Of a stretch of DNA of 28,473 bases, positions 17,626 through 26,477 are shown piece after piece; the first letter of the stretch is position 1, and each line of letters starts with the position of its first letter. A program made the position numbers and the translations under genes. This DNA is from Candidatus Stahliibacteriota bacterium. GTDB lineage: Bacteria > Hydrothermota > Tepidihabitantia > SM23-42. The notes below the pieces were generated by a model. That model made no database searches, was not told the DNA's origin, and worked only from the letters and a program-made list of their open reading frames with translations. The stretch lies in NCBI GenBank assembly GCA_030613445.1, contig JAUWLY010000007.1:1-28473 (forward strand), in the 5' to 3' direction.

Positions 17626-19911
17626 ATGAAAATCGATGACAAAATAAAAATAGACGCAGTCAATGCTTATATTTCCGGCATGACTCGGGTTGACATCATT
17701 GCAATCTACAAAATACACCCGGTCACTTTGTGGCGATGGGTAAAGCAATACCAAGAAGGTGGTATAAAGAATTTAACAAAGAAAAGAGTGTATAAGCGTC
17801 CATGGAATAAATTTCCGTTGACACTTGAAGAAAAAGTTGTTGCGCTGAAGGAAATGCATCCTTCACTCTCAATTTCTAAAGCCTGCAAAATGCTTAAGAT
17901 GAGAGGTTTGGAGATCTCAAGAAAAGGCATATGGAATGTGTGGCGACGATATGGTCTGGTCGGTTTCATGAAAGATAGAATGGGTATAGTAACTGATTGC
18001 CGGAAATATTGCTACATAGATCCTGAGTCAAGAGAGAATATTAAGAAAATAAAAATAATGTTGAGTAACCAAGGGATAAAGAACGCAGCACATGCTATCA
18101 GTTTATTGCCAGTGTGCTCTGAAGATAAGATACTCCATGCTGTACCCAAAAACTCACTTTCTTTGAAAAGGCAGGTTGATCTACTTCTATCACAATCAGG
18201 CAAGATCCCCCTGAGGCGTTATCGACAAGATGCAAGAATCCTCAGGACTAACCTGGAAAAAAAGAAATTGTATTACTCTGCCCTCAGGGTTGGCATCGAA
18301 GAAGGCGCCGCCCTGACGTATCTTGAAGAACCACAAGAACTGCTCAAACTAACAATACACCTGAGGAAAAAAGGGAAAGGTTTGAGAGATCCGTGGCTAC
18401 GCTACACCATTGCATTACTGGAAGGATACGCGTTGGCGAGTTTGCTTAGAATCCAGGATGCATTGAAATGTGCAAATGAATGTAAAATACTGATTCGAAA
18501 TCTACCCAATTCCTATTTTCTAATGGGCGAACTGACCTCGCTCTATTATAAATTGGGCAAGTATCGCGAAGCAATACATTGGGCAAGAAAAGCCCTGGAA
18601 GGTGTTTCTGACGAGTATCGAAAAGATCTCTACTCAAGCCTTCTTGGGTATCTTACTGTATCAGGTGATTACCAAGCTATTCCGAAAATCTCAAAGCAAG
18701 AGGAATTGCACAAATGGGGTTACCACACGAGGATCCTTCTTTGCAAAGCGCTTTTTCATCTTAACAAAGGTGATTTTCAACAGGCATCTTCACTTGCCAA
18801 TGAGGGATTGCTTTGTTCAAAGAAAGAAGAAAGTAGAGCCTTTTTTTTCACTGCTATATTCATCCTTGCCTGTGGTCATGCGGCTGTGGGTGAGAAGAAA
18901 AAGGCACAACTCATTCTTAGAAAATATAATCCATTAGCCAAAAAATACCATCTTGAAAAAGTATATTTTCTGCATCGCATTCTGCTGCAAGACCTGCGTA
19001 TACCAAAAGAAATTACCAGCATGCCGAGCCTCCGTTTGGCTCAGCTTCTTTTCCAGGCTACGAGGACCATGCATACAAAAGACTACATGCGAGCACTTAG
19101 CTATGCTAATACACAAGAACTTCGTGGCCTCTTTGAACGCCTTGCCTTATTCTTCCCTGAACCAGTAGTGCGGCTCATAAAAAAGGGCAAGAACCCTGGA
19201 TTATCCCGCATTTTTCTAAAGATGCCGATTTTTCAAATCGAACCACCTGTGTATAATTTGAGATTTCTTGGCAGACTGCGTATTTTCAAAGGAGAGAAAT
19301 CAATCTCACGATTAAAATTAGGTCCCAAAGATAGATCTTTCTTGATACATCTGGCTATTAATGAAAATCGTAGCATAGTATTAGATGATCTATACAAGAA
19401 TTTCTGGCCTCGAAGTAGAAAGCCTTCAAGAAATCTCTCTCATCTTTTGGTTCGAATCAGAAAATCCCTCAGCATATCATCAGATCGTTTAAAAATTCGT
19501 GGGGATTTCTTAGTCTGGAATTTTTATTTTACTACCGACCATAAACTTTTTGAAGAAACACTTATCCAAGCAAAAGCCCTGGACCGAACAGGTGAATGGA
19601 GGTATGCAAAAAGAGAATATCAGAGGGCATTTGCGTTATTCCGCGGTGAACCCTTCCGTAAGATGTACGACAATTGGTCAGATCATATGCGAAGAGTGAT
19701 ATTAAATAAATTAGAAACCGAGGCGTTGCACTTTGCCAAAAGCTGTTTAGAACATGATAATGAAATCTTCCAAGAAAAGAGACAGACGCCAAGAAACGTG
19801 ACGGACGCAAGGAAGGCACTTGAGAAGGTTGCAGAAATAATTCCTGATTCAGAAGAGATAAGAAAGATGAGGTCAATTGCCCCCTTGACAAATTCTAGGT
19901 TTTCTTTATAA
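17626..19911 (+). CDS. Transcriptional regulator: transposase-type HTH, TPR-like centre, SARP (OmpR-type winged helix + BTAD) C-terminus
   Basis: 761 residues from ATG 17626. Residues 1 to about 110 hold two helix-turn-helix units like the N-termini of IS630/IS481-type transposases ('GMTRVDIIAIYKIHPVTLWR', then 'SISKACKMLKMRGLEISRKG'); no DDE catalytic domain follows. Residues about 220-470 are alpha-helical with TPR-like pairs ('LYYKLGKYREAIHWARKAL', 'ALFHLNKGDFQQASSLANEG'). Residues 542 to about 640 are a winged-helix domain of SARP type ('LRFLGRLRIFKGEKSIS', 'LDDLYKNFWP', 'SRNLSHLLVRIRKSL'). Residues about 641-730 are a BTAD-like helical domain ('ALDRTGEWRYAKREYQRAF'). SARP proteins normally have the winged helix at the N-terminus and act as activators. 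Here the order is reversed and a second DNA-binding domain is present. It is divergent from the C25 peptidase gene, a plausible target. Its stop codon overlaps the -10 of the next operon. Confidence 0.82.
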   Translation: MKIDDKIKIDAVNAYISGMTRVDIIAIYKIHPVTLWRWVKQYQEGGIKNLTKKRVYKRPWNKFPLTLEEKVVALKEMHPSLSISKACKMLKMRGLEISRKGIWNVWRRYGLVGFMKDRMGIVTDCRKYCYIDPESRENIKKIKIMLSNQGIKNAAHAISLLPVCSEDKILHAVPKNSLSLKRQVDLLLSQSGKIPLRRYRQDARILRTNLEKKKLYYSALRVGIEEGAALTYLEEPQELLKLTIHLRKKGKGLRDPWLRYTIALLEGYALASLLRIQDALKCANECKILIRNLPNSYFLMGELTSLYYKLGKYREAIHWARKALEGVSDEYRKDLYSSLLGYLTVSGDYQAIPKISKQEELHKWGYHTRILLCKALFHLNKGDFQQASSLANEGLLCSKKEESRAFFFTAIFILACGHAAVGEKKKAQLILRKYNPLAKKYHLEKVYFLHRILLQDLRIPKEITSMPSLRLAQLLFQATRTMHTKDYMRALSYANTQELRGLFERLALFFPEPVVRLIKKGKNPGLSRIFLKMPIFQIEPPVYNLRFLGRLRIFKGEKSISRLKLGPKDRSFLIHLAINENRSIVLDDLYKNFWPRSRKPSRNLSHLLVRIRKSLSISSDRLKIRGDFLVWNFYFTTDHKLFEETLIQAKALDRTGEWRYAKREYQRAFALFRGEPFRKMYDNWSDHMRRVILNKLETEALHFAKSCLEHDNEIFQEKRQTPRNVTDARKALEKVAEIIPDSEEIRKMRSIAPLTNSRFSL

Positions 19912-19912
19912 T
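19885..19912 (+). promoter_or_regulatory. Promoter of the TetR-efflux operon
   Basis: TTGACA (19885-19890), 16-bp spacer, TATAAT (19907-19912). It is embedded in the 3' end of the SARP gene, whose TAA overlaps the -10. Transcription should begin near 19919, inside the palindrome at 19912-19929. Confidence 0.92.
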
Positions 19913-19929
19913 GACTGACTGGTCAGTCA
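19912..19929. promoter_or_regulatory. TetR-type operator on the operon promoter
   Basis: TGACTGAC-TG-GTCAGTCA: perfect 8-bp arms around a 2-bp centre, touching the -10 and covering the start point. The TGAC..GTCA pattern is typical of operators of TetR/AcrR-family repressors. The operon's first gene is a TetR protein, so autorepression of the whole efflux operon is expected. Confidence 0.85.
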
Positions 19930-19965
19930 GAATGACCATGTGCATATGGAGATTTAATTAGAGAA

Positions 19966-20556
19966 ATGAGAACAAAAAATAAGCATACAAAAGAAAAAAT
20001 CATTGAGCACGCTCTCAGAATCTTTGCTCAAGAGGGTTTTTTCAAGACTACAGTTGATGACATTGCACAGGCAGCGGGTATTGCCAAGGGCACCCTTTAT
20101 CTTTATTTCAAAGACAAGGCCTCGCTTTACGTAAAGGTGATAGAAGAACACTTCAATGTCGGCATCAAGTATCTTAATGAGGTTCAGAAAGAAAAGATGA
20201 CAAGCACAGCAAAGCTACAGAAGATTGCGGATGATTGGATCGATTATATGATTCGACTTAAGAGCTCATTTTTCATGTTCTCGATGGAGAATGTCAATCT
20301 ATCGAGTAAGATCATGAAAGCGGTCAAGCCAATAATGAGTGTGCACCTTAAGGAAATGATCGATATTATAGTCCAGATAATCGAACAAGGCATCAAGGCA
20401 CGGGAATTCAGAAAAGTTGAGCCGCGTATCGCAGCCGTACATTTTCTCAACACCATACGAACGGGTTTTTTCGTCACTTTCATTACTCCTAAAAGGTTCG
20501 TCGACAAAAAAATATTGCTTGATTTGTTCTTCAAAGGACTAAAACAAAGGAGGTAG
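19966..20556 (+). CDS. TetR/AcrR-family transcriptional repressor
   Basis: 196 residues, normal length for the family. Residues about 8-55 are the TetR HTH: 'KEKIIEHALRIFAQEGFFKT', 'TVDDIAQAAGIAKGTLYLYF', 'KDKASLYVKVIEEHF'. The C-terminal part is helical and hydrophobic, as in ligand-binding and dimerisation domains of drug- or lipid-sensing TetR proteins. It is the first gene of a five-gene operon. The next gene starts 1 nt after its stop, with that gene's AGGAGGT site inside this gene's last codons. It probably represses its own promoter through the palindrome at 19912-19929 and releases it on binding a substrate of the pump. The ribosome binding site before ATG 19966 is poor. Confidence 0.95.
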   Translation: MRTKNKHTKEKIIEHALRIFAQEGFFKTTVDDIAQAAGIAKGTLYLYFKDKASLYVKVIEEHFNVGIKYLNEVQKEKMTSTAKLQKIADDWIDYMIRLKSSFFMFSMENVNLSSKIMKAVKPIMSVHLKEMIDIIVQIIEQGIKAREFRKVEPRIAAVHFLNTIRTGFFVTFITPKRFVDKKILLDLFFKGLKQRR

Positions 20557-20557
20557 A

Positions 20558-21151
20558 ATGCTGCACTCTTTGTTAATTAGTTTGCTTATATTCACCTACC
20601 CTGCTGGAGAAAACAAAGAAACAGAGTTTTCTCTTGGAGCAAGTTATTCACACTTCTATCTGTACCAAGACATAGAGGATCCAAGAGGGAAATTGGGTTT
20701 CACAGGTGAAATTGGTATAACGAATTTGATACCGTATATCGGATTGAAAATAAGAGGAAGCAGAGTAAGATATGAGGGCGCTTCTGAAACAAATCCTTAT
20801 GAATATGAGTATATCCCTTTAACATTATGCACCAGCTTCAATCTTCTACCCTTCATGGAGTCAGGATGGTTGAGTCTATCAATGGAAACAGGTTTTGGCC
20901 TATACTTGTGGCGCGGTTTCGACAATGGTGAAGTGGTTGTGCTGTCGAATGGTAGCACGATGCAAGAAAAAGACATCGGTTTTGTCGGCGGTTTATCTCT
21001 GCAGGTCAGGCCTTACAAATTGATCGCCTTAGAAATAGCAAGCCGCTTTAATTATGTTGCGAGTTCAGACCTTGAGAAATACGGATATTCTGACAAAGAT
21101 GAAAAACTATGGGAAAACGGGGTTGGATTAAAAATAATCATGCCTTGGTAA
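20558..21151 (+). CDS. Small outer-membrane beta-barrel-like protein in the efflux operon
   Basis: 197 residues. Residues 1-17 are a short signal peptide. The rest is a series of alternating amphipathic strands with aromatic girdles ('EFSLGASYSHFYLY', 'LGFTGEIGITNLIPYIGLKI', 'DIGFVGGLSLQVRPYKLIAL'), ending in Trp as outer-membrane barrels typically end in an aromatic residue. No named family was recognised. Location between the TetR and TolC genes (1 nt and 16 nt gaps) ties it to the efflux system, perhaps as an accessory outer-membrane component; this role is inference. ATG 20558 has an AGGAGGT site 5 nt upstream. Confidence 0.75.
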   Translation: MLHSLLISLLIFTYPAGENKETEFSLGASYSHFYLYQDIEDPRGKLGFTGEIGITNLIPYIGLKIRGSRVRYEGASETNPYEYEYIPLTLCTSFNLLPFMESGWLSLSMETGFGLYLWRGFDNGEVVVLSNGSTMQEKDIGFVGGLSLQVRPYKLIALEIASRFNYVASSDLEKYGYSDKDEKLWENGVGLKIIMPW

Positions 21152-21167
21152 ATGTATTGGAGGTAAC

Positions 21168-22439
21168 ATGTCAATAGTGTTAATTTTTCTCATGAACATA
21201 AGCCTTGGTGATACGCTCAATATCACTATTGAATATGCCATCGAATATGCTCTTGAGAACAACCCGGAGATCGTACAATTAACTCTGGATTTCAAGACCT
21301 CACAAGCGAAAGTTGATGAGGCACGGTCCGTGTTCTACCCCAATATTTCAACCAGTGGATATTATGCTTATCTGAGTGATGTCGCTGTCTTTGAGTTGGA
21401 CAGCATGCTCATACCCATGGGACAGCATGAAAACTACAACTACCAGATCTCTCTACAACAGATTCTTTTCACCTGGGGTAAGATATACAATGCATATAGG
21501 ATTGCTGGTCTTGGTAAAGATGTTGCGCAACTCAATATTATACGGAAGAAACAGGAAGTACGTAATTCAGTAACTGATGCATTTTATGGTCTTCTCGTAC
21601 TAAAAGAAATGGTAACGCTATCGCACGAAAGCTTGCTTCAGCTTGAGAGACATGCAAACACAGTTGAAAAAAGGTATAAGGCTGGTCTGGTACCTCAGTT
21701 TGATTTACTCCGCGCCCAGGTCCAGGTTGCCAACCTCAAACCCCAGGTAATAGAGGCAGAAAATGGTCTGAAACTTGCTCAGGAGGGATTCAAAATGCTC
21801 TTGGGTTTACCTCTACACGTGGAATTTGAGCTTTCTGGTGAATTGCAAATGGTTGACGAGGAATTTGAAATAGACGACCTGACCACAGCAGCACTTGAAA
21901 ATCGCATTGAATTGAAGAACCTGAAAAAATTCACTGACATTGCAAAATACAGCAAGGCGATTGCGCGTCGCGCAAACCTGCCGACGTTAGTTGCAGGTGC
22001 AACGTATGTACGTACAAAACCTTTCGGTTTTGGTGGAAATGATTGGGGGACAAATGTCACCTTTAATGTCGGTTTTGAATTTCCCATATTCACAGGTTTC
22101 AAGAATCTTGCTCAATACAAACAAGCAGCCCTGCAACTGAAAGGAGCCAGGCTTGCATTCGAGAATTTGGAAAAAGGCATCACGTTTGAAGTAAAACAGG
22201 CTTTTTATAATTTCCAAGCCTCAAAGCAGAGCATTACCGCAGCGCTAGAAAATGTCGCTCAGGCAGAAAAAACTTATGAGATTATCAATACAAGATATAG
22301 AAGTGGCCTGGCAACAAACCTTGAGTTCATGGATGTCCAGCTTGCCACAATGCAGGCAAGAACTAATTATCTCTCAGCGCTGAAGCGGTATTATACATCC
22401 AGAGCTGAAATTCAAAAAGCAATTGGTAAGGAGGAATAG
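21168..22439 (+). CDS. TolC-family outer-membrane efflux channel
   Basis: 423 residues, usual for the family. Residues 1-14 are a short signal peptide. Two outer-membrane efflux protein repeats follow (about 18-200 and 215-415): 'EYALENNPEIVQLTLDFKTSQAKVDEAR...FYPNIS' opens repeat 1 and 'AALENRIELKNLKKFTDIA...ARRANLPTLVAGATY' opens repeat 2. The helical stretches 'KRYKAGLVPQFDLLRAQVQVAN' and 'TRYRSGLATNLEFMDVQLATMQ' are the characteristic coiled-coil hairpins. Trimeric TolC proteins form the outer-membrane exit duct of tripartite pumps. ATG 21168 has GGAGGT upstream. Its last codons carry the AAGGAGGA site for the adaptor gene, which begins at the next base after its stop. Confidence 0.95.
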   Translation: MSIVLIFLMNISLGDTLNITIEYAIEYALENNPEIVQLTLDFKTSQAKVDEARSVFYPNISTSGYYAYLSDVAVFELDSMLIPMGQHENYNYQISLQQILFTWGKIYNAYRIAGLGKDVAQLNIIRKKQEVRNSVTDAFYGLLVLKEMVTLSHESLLQLERHANTVEKRYKAGLVPQFDLLRAQVQVANLKPQVIEAENGLKLAQEGFKMLLGLPLHVEFELSGELQMVDEEFEIDDLTTAALENRIELKNLKKFTDIAKYSKAIARRANLPTLVAGATYVRTKPFGFGGNDWGTNVTFNVGFEFPIFTGFKNLAQYKQAALQLKGARLAFENLEKGITFEVKQAFYNFQASKQSITAALENVAQAEKTYEIINTRYRSGLATNLEFMDVQLATMQARTNYLSALKRYYTSRAEIQKAIGKEE

Positions 22440-23324
22440 ATGCGGAAGTTTTTGATTATTTTGGTAATTGTTATTGTTTTAGGTATCGCAATTACAGCAA
22501 GAATAATGGTTTCTAAGAAACCTGCTGAACAGAAGGAAACAGAGAGAATAGTACCCGTTGAAGTCATTCTGGTCACCCGTGGAAATGTGGAAAGCACATG
22601 CGAGCTGATTGGTATAATTGAAGCGAATAAGACCGCCCATGTTTTCCCGGAAACCATGGGGCGCATCACGAGAATAATGGTAAAAGAAGGGTCTTATGTC
22701 AACAAAAACAGCCGGCTCATGGCACTGCGCAACGAATCTATTGGTTTTGAGTATGAAGAAGGTTACATTTTGGCGCCGATCAGCGGCAATATGGCAAACA
22801 TCATGGTTAATATTGGTTCGATGGTCACGCCGCAGACAAATGTGGCTACGGTAGTTGAGTTCTCAAAAGTTAAGGTTACTTTCAATATGTCTGAAAATAC
22901 TGTGGGTTGTGTTAGAAAAGGCAGTAAGGTTCACGTCGTAGTCGATGCCATGCCGGACAAATCATTTCAGGGTACACTATCAGAAGTGAGTCCGGTTATT
23001 GACCCCTATACTCGGACTATTGCAGCAAAAGCCATAATCAACAACCCCAAAAAACTACTCAAACCTGGAATGACCGCTCGGGTGACACTGAACCTTGGTT
23101 TCAGGGATAGTGTAGTTTCAATACCTCGCGATGCTCTACTTAATAGCTATTTGTTTATTGTTAAAGACAGTATTGCTGAACGTCGCGATGTTGAAGTTGG
23201 ATTGATCGGTGATAGATATGTGGAAATACTGAGCGGAGTCGAGCAAGGTGAGCAGATTGTGCTTATTGGACAGCACAGGCTTGCCGGCGGAGAAAAAGTC
23301 AACCCAATTCCAGGGCGTGAATAA
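22440..23324 (+). CDS. RND periplasmic adaptor (membrane fusion protein), lacking the alpha-hairpin
   Basis: 294 residues, short for an AcrA-type adaptor. One N-terminal membrane anchor (about 3-23) is followed by the first half-lipoyl motif (67-96, 'FPETMGRITRIMVKEGSYVN'), only about 11 linker residues, and the second half-lipoyl (108-140, 'LAPISGNMANIMVNIGSMVT'). A beta-barrel domain ('SKVKVTFNMSENTVGCVRKG', 'GMTARVTLNL') and a membrane-proximal domain ('SIPRDALL', 'GVEQGEQIVLIG') complete it. In most adaptors a long coiled-coil hairpin that meets TolC sits between the half-lipoyl motifs; here it is missing, as described for Borrelia BesA. It overlaps the pump gene by 1 nt (TAATG), indicating translational coupling. 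Confidence 0.92.
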   Translation: MRKFLIILVIVIVLGIAITARIMVSKKPAEQKETERIVPVEVILVTRGNVESTCELIGIIEANKTAHVFPETMGRITRIMVKEGSYVNKNSRLMALRNESIGFEYEEGYILAPISGNMANIMVNIGSMVTPQTNVATVVEFSKVKVTFNMSENTVGCVRKGSKVHVVVDAMPDKSFQGTLSEVSPVIDPYTRTIAAKAIINNPKKLLKPGMTARVTLNLGFRDSVVSIPRDALLNSYLFIVKDSIAERRDVEVGLIGDRYVEILSGVEQGEQIVLIGQHRLAGGEKVNPIPGRE

Positions 23325-26300
23325 TGAACCTCACTGAGATATCTATTAGAAGACCCCTAACAGTATTGATGGTTTTTCTTGGGATCATAATGTTTGGTTT
23401 CATCTCGGTAGCAAACCTTCCAGTCAATCTTTTCCCCGACGTTACATTTCCTATGATGTTTATTATGACCAATTATCCTGGTGCAGGTCCAGTGGAAATC
23501 GAAACCCAGATCACTGATCCGCTTGAGAAAAGTCTTGGTACTGTGAATAATCTGGACAAGATAACTTCAACTACTTCAGAAAATCTCTCTATGATTTTCA
23601 TGCAATTTGGCTGGGGTGCAGATATCGATGCAGCGTCGAATGACGTACGAGATGTTTTAGGCTTCCTGACTCCATATTTGCCTGATGATGCAGCATACCC
23701 TATGATTTTCAAGTTCGATATATCACAGCAGCCAGTTGTAATGTATACGATTGGCGGTGATATTGATCCGCTTGAACTGGATGAAATCGCTGAGGATATT
23801 GCTGATCGTTTGCAACGGGTGGGTGGTGTTGCTGCTTCGTATGCAATGAGTGAAGCACTACGTGAAATACAAATAGTCCTCGATCCGCTCAAACTGAAAG
23901 GTACGGGTATCACGCCCGGTCAGATTATGGGTGCGTTACAGGCACAGAATATCAATTATCCGCTTGGGAACATAGAAACCGGCAATAGAATATATATAGT
24001 GCGTACAATTGGCGAATATGCAAACCTTGATGAGATCAGGAATACAGTCGTTGGAAGTAATAATGGCGTGCCGATTCTGCTTTCTCACCTAGCTGAGGTA
24101 CGTTCGGCTGCGGCTGAGCAGACTTCTATTTCACGCACCAATGGTGTTCGGTCAATATGGGGGATGGTCCAAAAGCGTACTGATGCCAATACTGTAACAG
24201 TAGCAACTTCTGTTGTAAAGGAACTGGATAAAATCAAACAAGATCTGCCGCATGGAGTACAAGTTGACCTTATTTTCGATCAGGCAGATTTTATTATGCG
24301 TTCTGTGAAGAGTACAGCCAATACCTTAATCCTGGGAGCAATACTTGCGGTCATTATTCTCTTCCTGTTCATCGGCAGTTTCCGCTCGACTTTGTATATG
24401 GCAGTTGCTATACCGATTACAGTGTTCTTCGCCCTGTTTTTTATGTTTCTTTTCAAAATGAGTCTTAATATCATCTCACTCGGTGGCTTGACCCTTGCAA
24501 TCGGTATGGTTCTTGATAATGCGATTGTTGTATTTGAAGCAATCTTCCGACACAAGGAAAAGGGTGAAGAACCTAAAAAGGCAGCGAGTAAAGGTGCCAA
24601 GGAAGTAAGTGCGGCGATTACTGCTTCAACCCTAACCACGGTAGCGGTTTTCTTGCCACTTCTCTTAGTCAGTGGGTTGGCTTCAGTATTCTTCAAACCC
24701 TTGGCACTTACCGTGACGTTTGCTCTTATATCATCACTTGTCGTCGCATTGACTATCATCCCAATGCTTTCAACAAAGTTTGCAACAGTGAAACGTGGGG
24801 GAAAGGAAAAAGGGTTTGGTACCAGGGTAGGTAGATTCTATGAAAAGATGGAAGGCATTTACACACGCGTGATTCAATGGGCGCTTAAACACAGGTTAGC
24901 AGTAGTTTTGATAACCGTAGGTATATTCCTCGTCAGTCTGGTCGGACTGCTTGGGCTAGGGTTAATAGGTACTGAGTTGACCCCTGAAATTGACCAGGGT
25001 GAAATAATAATCAATGCAGAGATGCCTGTAGGTACAAATATGTGGGTCACTGATTCTGCTGTTCAAAAGCTTGAACAGATCATCCTTGAAGAAATCCCTG
25101 AAATCGATATAATGTCTACGTCTATTGGCAGTGGCTCAGGTGGAATGATGAGCCTGTTTATGAGTACGACAGGTCCACATGCTGCTCAAATCTGGATTGA
25201 GCTTCCTCACCGCGAGAAACGAACACGGTCAGTGTTTGATATTCAGAAAGACCTACGTTCTAAGATAATTGATGTTATCCCTGGACTTAAGGTGACCTTT
25301 GGACAAGATGAATTCCAGATGTTTGGTGGTGGTGCGGCGATTGAAGTCAAAATAATCGGCTATAGCCGTGAAAAAGCACAGAGAATTTCCGATGAACTCA
25401 TGGAAAAAATGAATGAAGTTGAAGGACTCGTTGACTTAGAATGCAGTTTTGGCGAAGGTAAACCAGAATACCAATTGATCATCGACCGTCGCAAAGCTGC
25501 GAACTTTGGTCTCACACCATATCAAATCGGTTCTGTATTACGTTCACGTCTTGAAGGAATTGTAGCCAGTCAATTCCGTGAACAAGGAAGTGAATACGAT
25601 ATAAAACTCATGATCCATAGAAAGTATCGAGACGACCTCAAGAATGTTACTTCAATGACAATCACCACACCATTTGGAGATATCCCCATTCTTAATTTCA
25701 TTAAAGATACCGTTGCCATTGGTCCGGTATCAATCGACCATGAAAACAACAAAAGGATTGTTACGATCACTGGTAGCGCTGAAGGACGCGATATGGGAAG
25801 TGTAGCAGCAGATGTTCAAACGATAATCAATGAAATTCAAAAACCAGCAGACTTTGTGATTGATATGGGTGGTGGTTTTAAAGAACAAATGAATATGTTC
25901 AAAGACTTGGGCTTCGTTATTTTACTTGCGCTTGTGCTCGTCTATATGATCATGGTCGGGCAATTTGAATCGTTAAAAGAGCCTTTTATCATAATGTTCA
26001 CAATTCCGCTTGCTTTAATAGGTGTGGTGTGGATGTTGTTTTTCACCGGTACGACCATTAATATGCAAAGTCTGATGGGTGTGCTACTGCTCGGCGGTAT
26101 TGTCGTTAACAATGCGATTGTCTACATCACATATACCAACCAACTACGCCGTGATAAAGGCATGTCCTTGTTCGATTCTGTTATTGAAGCAGGAAGAGTG
26201 CGGCTCAGACCGATTCTGATGACTGCTTTGACTACGAGCTTCGGCTTGGTCCCCATGGCACTCGGTATCGGTGCCGGCAATGAGATACGAGCACCAATGG

Positions 26301-26425
26301 CGCGTTCAGTCATCGGTGGATTGTTACTTTCAACATTCTTGACACTCGTGTTCATCCCTGTGCTCTACACGTTATTCGAGCGGAAGAAAAAACCACAGGA
26401 AAACCTGAGAAAGCAAAGATCATAA
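23324..26425 (+). CDS. RND-superfamily inner-membrane efflux transporter (AcrB/HAE type)
   Basis: 1033 residues, full length, with the two-fold repeat of 6 transmembrane helices and large periplasmic loops. It begins 'NLTEISIRRPLTVLMVFLGI', the usual RND opening. The TM4 relay motif reads 'GMVLDNAIVVFEAI' with Asp398; the position of the second AcrB Asp (D408) is Asn399. In TM10, 'GGIVVNNAIVYI' has Asn929 where AcrB has Lys940. This set is common in RND subgroups other than AcrB, so proton or cation coupling probably uses Asp398 with a different partner. Together with the TolC and adaptor genes it forms a complete tripartite exporter. Substrate is unknown; TetR control suggests drugs, lipids or other amphiphiles. 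No clear terminator follows at 26426-26477. Confidence 0.96.
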   Translation: MNLTEISIRRPLTVLMVFLGIIMFGFISVANLPVNLFPDVTFPMMFIMTNYPGAGPVEIETQITDPLEKSLGTVNNLDKITSTTSENLSMIFMQFGWGADIDAASNDVRDVLGFLTPYLPDDAAYPMIFKFDISQQPVVMYTIGGDIDPLELDEIAEDIADRLQRVGGVAASYAMSEALREIQIVLDPLKLKGTGITPGQIMGALQAQNINYPLGNIETGNRIYIVRTIGEYANLDEIRNTVVGSNNGVPILLSHLAEVRSAAAEQTSISRTNGVRSIWGMVQKRTDANTVTVATSVVKELDKIKQDLPHGVQVDLIFDQADFIMRSVKSTANTLILGAILAVIILFLFIGSFRSTLYMAVAIPITVFFALFFMFLFKMSLNIISLGGLTLAIGMVLDNAIVVFEAIFRHKEKGEEPKKAASKGAKEVSAAITASTLTTVAVFLPLLLVSGLASVFFKPLALTVTFALISSLVVALTIIPMLSTKFATVKRGGKEKGFGTRVGRFYEKMEGIYTRVIQWALKHRLAVVLITVGIFLVSLVGLLGLGLIGTELTPEIDQGEIIINAEMPVGTNMWVTDSAVQKLEQIILEEIPEIDIMSTSIGSGSGGMMSLFMSTTGPHAAQIWIELPHREKRTRSVFDIQKDLRSKIIDVIPGLKVTFGQDEFQMFGGGAAIEVKIIGYSREKAQRISDELMEKMNEVEGLVDLECSFGEGKPEYQLIIDRRKAANFGLTPYQIGSVLRSRLEGIVASQFREQGSEYDIKLMIHRKYRDDLKNVTSMTITTPFGDIPILNFIKDTVAIGPVSIDHENNKRIVTITGSAEGRDMGSVAADVQTIINEIQKPADFVIDMGGGFKEQMNMFKDLGFVILLALVLVYMIMVGQFESLKEPFIIMFTIPLALIGVVWMLFFTGTTINMQSLMGVLLLGGIVVNNAIVYITYTNQLRRDKGMSLFDSVIEAGRVRLRPILMTALTTSFGLVPMALGIGAGNEIRAPMARSVIGGLLLSTFLTLVFIPVLYTLFERKKKPQENLRKQRS

Positions 26426-26477
26426 AAGAGTAGAAACCAAAAATGTAAAGTCCATAAAAAAAGCATGCTGATGTTCA

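Noticed and set aside
17626..17970. Insertion-sequence transposase
   Set aside because: The transposase-type HTH is followed by TPR-like and SARP domains, with no DDE catalytic region and no terminal inverted repeats around the gene.
26426..26477. Terminator between the RND and kinase genes
   Set aside because: Only a GCATGC palindrome and an A-run are present; no stable stem with a U-tract.
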